Origin: an uncultured Chlorobiaceae bacterium
Lineage (GTDB): Bacteria; Bacteroidota; Chlorobiia; Chlorobiales; Chlorobiaceae
DNA: 57,010 nt
Reading direction: 5' to 3'
Assembly (NCBI GenBank): GCA_903839405.1
Contig: CAIMCD010000029.1
Coordinates: 1-57,010 of the forward strand
The notes beneath the pieces were generated by a model, which worked only from the letters and a program-made list of their open reading frames with translations, was not told the DNA's origin and did no database searches. Shown here piece by piece: positions 44,426 to 51,313 of this stretch; positions within the stretch are counted from its first letter, which is position 1; every line of letters begins with the position of its first letter. Position numbers and translations under genes: made by a program.

Positions 44426-44464
44426 GAAAAAAGCCAACTCTCTAGCGCAAAGAATCGGCTTTTT
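44426..44464 (-). terminator. intrinsic terminator hairpin, leader D
   Basis: Transcribed AAAAAGCCGATTCT and AGAGTTGGCTTTTTT form a stem around a TTTGCGCT-like loop, followed by CTTG. The AGCCGATTCTT and AGAGAGT(T/C)GGCT pieces are shared with leaders A-C. The hairpin lies in the leader of paralog 5. Confidence 0.7.
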
Positions 44465-44630
44465 CATAAACTTTTTTATTTGATCAAGACGATATTTTAT
44501 ATAAAACCGCTTTATCATGATCAGGCTGCACGAAAAAAAAGATGCGGTTGAGATGATTGATAAATGAGCTTGCATCTATCAGCGTACTTTCGCACTCATT
44601 AAGAAATGTCGGAAATAAGCAGAAATTTAT

Positions 44631-44672
44631 AAATCCCGTTTACACGGTATTTTTGATACCATAATGAGGTTA
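44631..44672 (-). promoter_or_regulatory. conserved upstream element, copy D
   Basis: Plus orientation: AAATCCCGTTTACACGGTATTT, a 4-base spacer, then TACC-ATAATGAG-GTTA. The CCGT/ACGG inverted repeat inside it is complete here. Heads the paralog 5-4 unit about 275-315 bp from the ATG. Confidence 0.6.
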
Positions 44673-44735
44673 TCACATAAAAAAGGAATAAAACCGGAAC
44701 AATCGTTCTGCTCTACAACCCGCCAAATAACAAGG

Positions 44736-44988
44736 TTACTCCGGCCAAAATGTTACAAAGAGAGCGCCCGCAAAGCGTAAGATGTTCAGCCACCAAAACG
44801 GGATACGACTCAACGCAAAGAGAACAAGGAGAATAATGGGGCCGTCACTCAGCAATGGTGCAAACACCATAGGCAAAGAACAGCGCCATCCACTACGTAC
44901 ACCCTGCGCGATCAGATAGGTTTGCAGCGGCCCCGGTTGCAGAGCCGCAACAAAACCATAAGCCGCCCCAAATCAGATACGAATGCAT
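44736..44988 (-). pseudogene. LysE-family exporter remnant, frameshifted and truncated
   Basis: The ATG at 44988 opens MHSYL; a one-base shift then leads into FGAAYGFVAALQPGPLQTYL and continues to RFAGALFVTFWPE and a TAA at 44736. This is the N-terminal part of a LysE/RhtB-type exporter (AALQPGP is the family's PGP motif), normally about 200 residues. It lacks the C-terminal half and is frameshifted. It sits between the paralog 6 gene end and leader D. Another exporter once existed in this cluster, or arrived by recombination. Confidence 0.7.
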
Positions 44989-45015
44989 GGCGCTAAAAAT
45001 AGTTGCCGAGCATGA

Positions 45016-46215
45016 TCAGGCAACTTGCGCCTTGAAAACCGGCAGTGTTTCATCTTCAATCCGGTAAAGATCACTGATGATCCCTGTTGCGCCGGAGCAG
45101 TCATAGAGTTCTTCATAGGTAAAGCCGTACTTTCTATGGATTGCGAAAATCTTCTTGAAGAGATCAAAATACCAGGCAGGCTCAGGGGCACGATGTCCCT
45201 CCAGACCGGAGCCAGGGTTTGGATTCCAGACGGTAGCAAGACCGATAACACCTCTGGACGCTAGGTATTCGATACCTTCAAGGGTTGACTCTTTTGGCTC
45301 AATTCCGGCCACAATGTTTGACCGAACTTTTCCTCGCCCGAACACTTCGACTTCATGATCCAGCACCTTCAGCCAGTGATCCCACCCTCCGCACTGCTGA
45401 TCCTTGCCGGGGCAGATGGCCTTGAAAATATTTTTATCCCAGATCTCGATATTGCTGGCAATGGTGCGATACCCCGCCTCCTTGTACTTTTCGATAACAG
45501 TGAGGTCAAGCGGCGCGCCAATTGCTGCAAGGCCGTTGAAATCTTCAAGCCCGGTATGCTCCTTGATGGCATCGGCCACATCCAGGTAGTACTCAACCTC
45601 CCGCCGCTCAGCCACAAATCCGCCGGTCAAATTAAACCGGCGCGCTCCATCCTGGAACTCGCTGTATGCGGCAGCAACCGTTTCACCAACCTGCTTTGGT
45701 GTTTTCCAGCCAATACCTTCGGCTTCACCATAGGCCGCCTTTGTGGCATTGATGTTGCAGAATTTGCAGTCCTGACCCCGCTCTTTCAGTGAACACTCAT
45801 TGCTGTAAGCAACCACCACTGCTCCTTCCTGAGCGTAGCTTGCAATGGTAGACATTGACGAACCGTCAGAGGTTTTCAGACCGTAATACTTCGGCCGCTC
45901 AGGAAATTCAACCGGGAAAATGACTTTTCCGTGATGGGCAAGGTAGAAGGTTCCTTTTTCATTGATTAAGGAATAGGATGAGCGACGATCCCAGCGGAGG
46001 TTGAAGATCAATCCGTGGGGAGAGGTAAAAAAGGGCGGGAACTTCAACCCCACATGAGTTTCATAGGCCATCTCGAAACAGATATGAATATCTTCCTGAT
46101 ACCGGCCACCAAGATCAAGGTTTTTAAAAATCAGGGGATCGAAGCTGATCCCCTCGTCATTTGTTGAGATTTTCAACTCCAGTTCCCGGTACAATGTCTT
46201 TTTAAGTGTGCTCAT
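45016..46215 (-). CDS. radical SAM protein, paralog 6 of 8
   Basis: 399 residues from the ATG at 46215 (MSTLKKTLYREL, aligned with paralogs, with GGGAGA upstream); a longer frame up to 46401 overlaps paralog 7 and is not believed. Motif C-SLKERGQD-C-KF-C, FNLTGGFVAERREVEYYLDVAD, CPGKDQQCGGWDHW and ELYDCSGATG. Where the others have VICF it reads VIGL, so it has lost one Cys. It is the last gene of a PNPOx-MFS-paralog 7-paralog 6 unit. Confidence 0.87.
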   Translation of the reverse strand: MSTLKKTLYRELELKISTNDEGISFDPLIFKNLDLGGRYQEDIHICFEMAYETHVGLKFPPFFTSPHGLIFNLRWDRRSSYSLINEKGTFYLAHHGKVIFPVEFPERPKYYGLKTSDGSSMSTIASYAQEGAVVVAYSNECSLKERGQDCKFCNINATKAAYGEAEGIGWKTPKQVGETVAAAYSEFQDGARRFNLTGGFVAERREVEYYLDVADAIKEHTGLEDFNGLAAIGAPLDLTVIEKYKEAGYRTIASNIEIWDKNIFKAICPGKDQQCGGWDHWLKVLDHEVEVFGRGKVRSNIVAGIEPKESTLEGIEYLASRGVIGLATVWNPNPGSGLEGHRAPEPAWYFDLFKKIFAIHRKYGFTYEELYDCSGATGIISDLYRIEDETLPVFKAQVA

Positions 46216-46243
46216 ATCATTCTCCCTGGTTAATTGTGTATTT

Positions 46244-47440
46244 TCATGCAACTTTGGCTTTGAAAACAGGCAATGTTTCATCCTCAATCCGGTAAAGATC
46301 ATGGCAAATCCCGTTCTGAACAGGCGTGCAGTCATAGATCTCTTCATAGGTGAAACCATGCTTTCGGTAAATCGCATTGGTTTTCCGGTGGAGATCAACA
46401 TGCCATGACGGCTCCGGTGAACGATGTCCCGCCAAAGCCGAGCCGGGATTCGGATTCCAGCTTGAAGCCAGGCAGATCACACCCTTTGATGCGAGATATT
46501 CAATTCCTTCCAGGGTTGACTCCTTTGGTTCGATACCGGCCACAATCACCGAACGAACCTTGCCGCGACCAAACACCTCCACCTCATACTCCAATGCCTT
46601 CACCCAGTGATCCCATCCGCCGCACTGCAGATCCTTGCCGGGGCAGATTGCTTTGAAGATATTGCGGTCCCAGATCTCGATGTTGGTCGCAATGGTGCGG
46701 TATCCCGCCTCTTTGTACTTGTCGATAATGGTGAGGTCGTGCGGCGCACCAACGCAGGCCGTACCGTTGAAATCTTTCAGGCCGGTATGCTCCTGGATTG
46801 CCTCGGCTACATCCAGATAGTACTCCACTTCGCGCCGCTCAGCCACAAATCCGCCGGTAATCGTCACATGACGCGCTCCATCCTCCCGGTAGGCTGCGGC
46901 AACCGTTTCACCAACCTGGCGGGGATATTTCCATCCAACCCCTTCCGCCTCGCCGTAGGCATCCTTGGTGGCATTGATGTTGCAGAATTTGCAGTCGTGA
47001 TCTTTTTCCTTGAGCGCACACTCATTACTGTAGGCAACCGCAAGGGAGCCTTCCAAGCCATAACCCGCTATGACGTTCATGCTGACGCCATCAGAGGTTT
47101 TCAGTCCGTAATAGTTTGGCCGCGAAATAAACTCAATGGGGAAAAGGGCTTTTCCATGATGGGCAAGGTAGTAGCTCTCTTTGTCGTTGATCAGGGAGTA
47201 TGGTGACCGGCGATCCCAGCGGAGGGTGAAGGTCAAGCCGTGAGGAGAGGTAAAACCGGCCGGAAACAGAATGCCGACATGCGTTTCATAGGCCATCTCG
47301 AAGCAGAGATGATTAACCTCCTGATACCTCGCGCCCAGATCAAGGTTTTTGAAAATATGAGGATCAAAACTGATGCCCTCAACATTGGTTGCAATTTTCA
47401 GTTCCAGTTCCCGGTACAATGCCTCCTTAATAGTGCTCAT
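46244..47440 (-). CDS. radical SAM protein, paralog 7 of 8
   Basis: 398 residues, C-ALKEKDHD-C-KF-C, VTITGGFVAERREVEYYLDVAEAIQ, CPGKDLQCGGWDHW, GRGKVRSVIVAGIEP (V where the others have N) and EIYDCTPVQNGICHD with an extra Cys. Located between an MFS gene (76 bp upstream) and paralog 6 (28 bp downstream). The N-terminal accessory domain (YREL...WDRRSPYS) matches the others. Confidence 0.87.
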   Translation of the reverse strand: MSTIKEALYRELELKIATNVEGISFDPHIFKNLDLGARYQEVNHLCFEMAYETHVGILFPAGFTSPHGLTFTLRWDRRSPYSLINDKESYYLAHHGKALFPIEFISRPNYYGLKTSDGVSMNVIAGYGLEGSLAVAYSNECALKEKDHDCKFCNINATKDAYGEAEGVGWKYPRQVGETVAAAYREDGARHVTITGGFVAERREVEYYLDVAEAIQEHTGLKDFNGTACVGAPHDLTIIDKYKEAGYRTIATNIEIWDRNIFKAICPGKDLQCGGWDHWVKALEYEVEVFGRGKVRSVIVAGIEPKESTLEGIEYLASKGVICLASSWNPNPGSALAGHRSPEPSWHVDLHRKTNAIYRKHGFTYEEIYDCTPVQNGICHDLYRIEDETLPVFKAKVA

Positions 47441-47516
47441 ATTGATCTCCCTCGTCTGGGTTTAATTTTATTTGAATGGTTGTTTTATTATCAGCTCTAT
47501 CACGGCATAGAGAGTG

Positions 47517-48719
47517 CTACACAAGATTTTCAACTGTTTCATCCAACAGCTCAACGGCATGTTGCCGGTTACCGCCAAAATGAAGTTTTAAGGCAAACGC
47601 CAGATAGAGCGGTATGAAAATCAGGAATACAGAGCCTGAACCAAACAGTTCACCGGCCAGGCCACCAATGACCGGGCCAATAATGGCTCCCAGCATGGTC
47701 ACCATCGAAAACACGGCGGCACTTTTGCCTTTTCCGGCATTGGTTTGGGCGACTCGAGTGACATTGACGAGGTTGAACATACCAAGGCCAATGCCGATCA
47801 GGAGGGTGCCCGCAACAAGAAATGCAGGATGCGAGATACACGAGAAGAGTGACAATCCGGTAACGACAAGCGTAATGCCGGTCAGGTAAAACGAGCGCTG
47901 TCCGAGTTTGGTTAAGAGCCGGCCAAGCGTGAAGAGGGTTCCGATATAAATCACACCTTCAAATGAGACAAAAAGGGATGCGATTTGTGTCGTGAAATGA
48001 AAGACCCGAATGGCCAGAACAACGATGAAAGCATTGAAGCAGGAGAAGGTAGCGAGGGCCAATGCTTCGGCAACGGAGGCTTCAAGAATATTGCGATCCT
48101 TGAAAAACTCTTTCATGCCCGCCAAGCTGTCACGAAGTGTTGTGGTGCCGGCCGGTTTACTCTCCGGAAAAATCACCGTCGCACCAAAAACCAGCAGAAT
48201 GAAGGAGGCGCTGACGAAATAAAAGGTGGAGCTAAAGCCCATATATTTACTGATGGATGAGCCACACAACGGACCAAGAAACACCAGCCCGAAAGAGAGT
48301 GATCCCCGTTGCCAACCCGCTTTTTTCGTGCCAACCCTCCGCACCAGGTCAAGAAAAGCGCTGGTCATGGGAATAAACCTGAACGCCGTAAAAAAGCCGG
48401 CCACCGCCACAACCGATAACAGGGCATTTGATGAGCGGGCAAGCGGAAAGAGAAGGTAGATAAGGGCACTTGCCAAAGCGCCAAAAACAAAAACCTTGCG
48501 CGGGCCCAGGTGGTCAACCAGCAATCCGATGGGCAGCACGGTCAAAAGGAGTCCAATGCCCTGCACTCCGCCGATCAGGCCGATCTGCGACGGCGTTGCG
48601 CCAAGCTCAACCGCATAAAGCGTTATCGCTATCTGGGATATGCCCATCCCCATACCTCCAAGCAAAGAGAAGAGCATAAACTGCACAATCAGTTTATTTT
48701 CGCCGAATAGCTGCTTCAT
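47517..48719 (-). CDS. MFS transporter of the radical SAM 6/7 unit
   Basis: 400 residues, 12 hydrophobic segments, MFS loop VDHLGPRKVFVFG after helix 2. It resembles the MFS gene at 31017-32249 in size and in loop motifs (VDHxGxxKRxYL/VFxFG), suggesting paralogy. Its ATG overlaps the stop of the upstream FMN split-barrel gene by 4 bp. It is probably an exporter for a product of the associated radical SAM enzymes. Confidence 0.85.
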   Translation of the reverse strand: MKQLFGENKLIVQFMLFSLLGGMGMGISQIAITLYAVELGATPSQIGLIGGVQGIGLLLTVLPIGLLVDHLGPRKVFVFGALASALIYLLFPLARSSNALLSVVAVAGFFTAFRFIPMTSAFLDLVRRVGTKKAGWQRGSLSFGLVFLGPLCGSSISKYMGFSSTFYFVSASFILLVFGATVIFPESKPAGTTTLRDSLAGMKEFFKDRNILEASVAEALALATFSCFNAFIVVLAIRVFHFTTQIASLFVSFEGVIYIGTLFTLGRLLTKLGQRSFYLTGITLVVTGLSLFSCISHPAFLVAGTLLIGIGLGMFNLVNVTRVAQTNAGKGKSAAVFSMVTMLGAIIGPVIGGLAGELFGSGSVFLIFIPLYLAFALKLHFGGNRQHAVELLDETVENLV

Positions 48720-49141
48720 TGTTGCCTTGGTAGTGCACTCCGGTAACCGGGAGATTCATTGCGAACCTCTTCAGGAGTAACTGCCCATACACCGGCAATC
48801 TCGGCATCGGGGCCCCGGCGTTCACGAATTTTCTGCAACATCTGCTGGAAAACGGGATCGCTCTTCAAATACTTTTGCGGGCTCCCCTTGACCTGGTAAC
48901 TGATCAACCCTTTGGTAACATTGATCGCTACTTTCTTGTGCAGTCGGGTGCTCCTGATCAGATTTTCATTCGTCAGGCTGCCCTCAAAACCCTCGACAAA
49001 AACAATTGTTTTATTATCAAGCGTTGTCAGCGACCCCTTGGCAACAACGTGAGGAATACCTTCATCATCAATAGTACCAACAACCTTGCTGCTCCCCGTA
49101 TCACCAAGCAGACCCAGCAACTCTTCCGGCAGTTCAGCCAT
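48716..49141 (-). CDS. pyridoxamine 5'-phosphate oxidase-like FMN split-barrel protein
   Basis: 141 residues. The beta-barrel pattern GTIDDEGIPHVVAKGSLTTLDNKTIVFVEGF, followed by RSTRLHKKVAINV and a short C-terminal helix, fits the PNPOx-like flavin-binding family (pyridoxamine oxidase/heme-utilisation HugZ-type superfamily). Members bind FMN, F420 or heme and carry out diverse reductions. It heads a four-gene unit with an MFS and two radical SAM genes, and its 4-bp overlap with the MFS suggests coupling. A second, distinct PNPOx-like gene lies at 54943-55404 in the parallel unit. Confidence 0.8.
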   Translation of the reverse strand: MAELPEELLGLLGDTGSSKVVGTIDDEGIPHVVAKGSLTTLDNKTIVFVEGFEGSLTNENLIRSTRLHKKVAINVTKGLISYQVKGSPQKYLKSDPVFQQMLQKIRERRGPDAEIAGVWAVTPEEVRNESPGYRSALPRQQ

Positions 49142-49292
49142 GTTTTACTCCTTTCTTTTTATTTGTTTTTCAATTCACTTCCCGCTTATCACAGGAGTGA
49201 GAATAGTTGCAAAGCATCCTCACTCAAAACATGTTTCAGCTTTAGTCAATAACGGATAAAAGTTGCAATAGCAACTATCCCATACCATAAAA

Positions 49293-49310
49293 ATACCCCA
49301 AATATGGTAT
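49293..49310. promoter_or_regulatory. ATACC-N8-GGTAT palindrome, copy E
   Basis: ATACC-CCAAATAT-GGTAT, differing from copies A and C only in the two bases after ATACC. It is preceded by another TACCATAA at 49283. Located 152 bp before the PNPOx-like ATG and 119 bp downstream of the upstream element. Confidence 0.55.
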
Positions 49311-49428
49311 AAAATGATTTATAAAGCACGCTCTTCCGATAGTGCAGAAAGCTTGCAGGTAAAGATGTTATTCTGAAATATTCTGATATTTATTGCTTCT
49401 CCAAAATCAGCAATAAACAGGATATTTC

Positions 49429-49470
49429 ACATCCCGTTGAAACGGGATATTCTTTACCATAAATAAGTTA
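49429..49470 (-). promoter_or_regulatory. conserved upstream element, copy E
   Basis: Plus orientation: CACATCCCGTTGAAACGGGATATTCTT, read in parts, then TACC-ATAAATAA-GTTA. Here the inverted repeat is longest (ATCCCGTT/AACGGGAT). Upstream of the PNPOx-MFS-radical SAM unit; shares AATCAGCAATAAA with copy F just outside the element. Confidence 0.6.
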
Positions 49471-49705
49471 GTACTTTACAGGGAGTTGTTGCGAAGAGCG
49501 GAAAGAGACGATACTGTCGTACTGAAGGATGAGTTGAAAGGCAGGAAAAAAAATACAATAAAAATTTATGTATCAACAATATGTTCAGCAGAAAGCCATT
49601 GTTTATGATATACCCTATTAAAGGTATTTATATGGTAGCGGCTTTGCGTTCTGGGAAGATAAGAACAATAGAAGTATCTGAAACAATAACGGAGAAAGAT
49701 AACCG

Positions 49706-49789
49706 GCAACGCTTACACCAAGGCGCTGGGCGGAGCCGAGAACGCGGAAGGCAATGCAGGAGGTGTCCGAGTTGAGCGGAGGGTTAGGT
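49706..49789 (-). repeat. attC-like imperfect inverted repeat downstream of the HNH gene
   Basis: Read in the direction of the upstream gene, ACCTAACC (which fits RYYYAAC) is followed by a CGCT...ACACC arm; a GGTGT...AGCG arm closes the element, then GTTGCC, which only partly fits GTTRRRY. A second GGTTAGGT/ACCTAACC repeat pair spans 49782-49827. Length (84 bp) and position (just after a gene with foreign composition) fit an integron cassette attachment site, but the right-hand core is imperfect and no integrase is seen. Confidence 0.35.
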
Positions 49790-49842
49790 AGCCAAATTGC
49801 ACACAGTAGTTAAAAACCAACCTAACCAAAAACCACTAAAAT

Positions 49843-50958
49843 CTACTTCTCCCTATTAAAGAAAGTCTCTCCGACAATTTTTTCAATCTGAACTACTGTT
49901 AATATTTCGTCTTTCTTAGCACCACAATTAATCCATGCGTCTTCGAATGCTTGACTTATAGCTTCATTTAATTCTTGTTCACGCTTTTTTTTGAGCCAAT
50001 TTGAAATTACAGGATCTAAAGCCTCTTTAAACCTATCAATAGGAAATCTTTCGCGATATACAGCTAATATTTCTTCATTTGTCAATGAAAGGCTAATATC
50101 AAGATTTAGTTCTTCATTTAATATTGGATTAATAGCGTAGCAATGATTAAATTCTTTTCCTGAATAGCTATCTGATAAACAAATAACCATTCTATAAAAA
50201 CCATAATATTCTACATAACCAAGTAATTGTTTTGTTTTTGGATTACCGCAAACAGCTACACAGTGGAATACAAGTCCATCGGGACGATTTTTCACTAAAT
50301 CATGTTTGTAATAAAAACCAAAGTTTTGTTCCGAATTTTCATTTTTAAGGTAATTACATGCATTATGGCATATCCTAAAATCTATTCCAGACATAACTGC
50401 TAGCGCTAAAGCTGACTTTACAATTGAACGTCCAGCTTTTTCGCCACCTATTGAAGATCCATCTAGCAGTTTTACTATATGATTTGGATAATGCGTTTCT
50501 TGCTTAGCATTTTTAAGACTACCATCTACATCAATATTTGGATATTTTTTCCGTTTTAACCCGACCAGCATTTGTTTCGCTGCTTTTATTGAATTGGCAG
50601 AAACAGAAACCTGACCATTACCATTATCATGACACTCTGGTATCGGTCGTTCCTTGCTTCCATCTGCATTAAGTTTTATTTTCCCTTTTCTACCATCACT
50701 TTCTATGGTTTCGAACACTTGGGATGGTACTTCACCCCTTTCTCTATTGATACAAAAAAACAAAGCCCATGGATTAAGCTGTTTTGCTAATTCAGAATCC
50801 CATTCCTGACCAGCAATGTTATTACAGCTATTACAGATAAAATCTGATACGGTTTTTCGACCACCAATCGAATTAGGAATTAAATGTTCTTTTGTACTAT
50901 TACTATCTGTAATAGAAACTCCACAAAGAGCGCATACAATTCCTTCCAGTATTTTCAT
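49843..50958 (-). CDS. HNH-endonuclease-like protein, AT-rich
   Basis: 371 residues. The N-terminus shows CALCG, EHLIPNSIGGRKT and FICNSCNN: two CxxC pairs around an E-H-x-I-P core, as in the HNH_5 family of nucleases. The remaining ~300 residues match nothing I know. The gene is clearly more AT-rich than its neighbours, faces the same way, has no operon partner and is followed by an attC-like element, so it looks like a mobile cassette, possibly for defence or DNA processing. Confidence 0.75.
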   Translation of the reverse strand: MKILEGIVCALCGVSITDSNSTKEHLIPNSIGGRKTVSDFICNSCNNIAGQEWDSELAKQLNPWALFFCINRERGEVPSQVFETIESDGRKGKIKLNADGSKERPIPECHDNGNGQVSVSANSIKAAKQMLVGLKRKKYPNIDVDGSLKNAKQETHYPNHIVKLLDGSSIGGEKAGRSIVKSALALAVMSGIDFRICHNACNYLKNENSEQNFGFYYKHDLVKNRPDGLVFHCVAVCGNPKTKQLLGYVEYYGFYRMVICLSDSYSGKEFNHCYAINPILNEELNLDISLSLTNEEILAVYRERFPIDRFKEALDPVISNWLKKKREQELNEAISQAFEDAWINCGAKKDEILTVVQIEKIVGETFFNREK

Positions 50959-51240
50959 CTCAGCTTAATGTTATTTCAGGTTGCAATTTTATAAGCTACA
51001 TTTAATCATGGCATTAAAAGTCAGATTTATATATTTTATTTTTATACCAAAAGTTGATTACAGACTGTTTTATACTTATACCTGATAATTTCCGCTCTAC
51101 TTTATCCTTCAACAAATCGGGCCTGTCGCTCCCTTTTGCATTCTTATCTATCACTAAGATATTGCTGAAACAGGACAATAAAAATAGATCAGCAAAAGAA
51201 TTACGTAATCTTATGACTCCAATCGGTAGCCGGGATGAAC
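50959..51240. other. gene-free stretch between the HNH-type gene and an ABC exporter pair
   Basis: AT-rich, no gene with support. Short frames on the plus strand (51054-51278) have no family. One arm of an inverted repeat, GACTCCAATC, lies at 51216-51225; its partner GATTGGAGTC (about 51266-51275) flanks the terminator on the other side. The promoter of the HNH gene should lie just above 50958. Confidence 0.4.
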
Positions 51241-51264
51241 AAAAAAAAGAGGCCGGGCGGCCTC
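51241..51264 (-). terminator. intrinsic terminator after the second ABC exporter pair
   Basis: GAGGCCG-CC-CGGCCTC stem (51249-51264) followed, in the transcribed direction, by eight T (51241-51248). It lies about 50 bp past the ABC gene stop and is a classic strong terminator. Confidence 0.85.
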
Positions 51265-51313
51265 TGATTGGAGTCTGATCACGAACTGCGATAACATTCT
51301 GCGTTTGTACAGT

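Larger units (their letters stand above)
44358..44735 (-). promoter_or_regulatory. leader region D (upstream of paralog 5)
   Basis: No gene. In transcribed order: the conserved upstream element (44631-44672), next to a degenerate copy of the palindrome (GTCGGAAATAAGCA, 44608-44621), and the terminator hairpin (44426-44464), which starts 107 bp before the ATG. The stretch is AT-rich throughout, like leaders A-C. Confidence 0.45.
49142..49705 (-). promoter_or_regulatory. leader region E (upstream of the PNPOx-MFS-radical SAM unit)
   Basis: No gene is supported up to the attC-like element. It holds the conserved upstream element (49429-49470), the palindrome (49293-49310), a small AGTTGC-AATA-GCAACT hairpin (49261-49276) and a GAGTGAG/CTCACTC stem near 49195-49226. 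Unlike leaders A-D I see no terminator hairpin. A plus-strand 64-codon frame at 49581-49775 has no family or ribosome site and is not called. Confidence 0.45.

Noticed and set aside
49581..49775. 64-codon plus-strand frame near the attC-like element
   Set aside because: Its C-terminal half is the translated inverted repeat; no ribosome site and no family.
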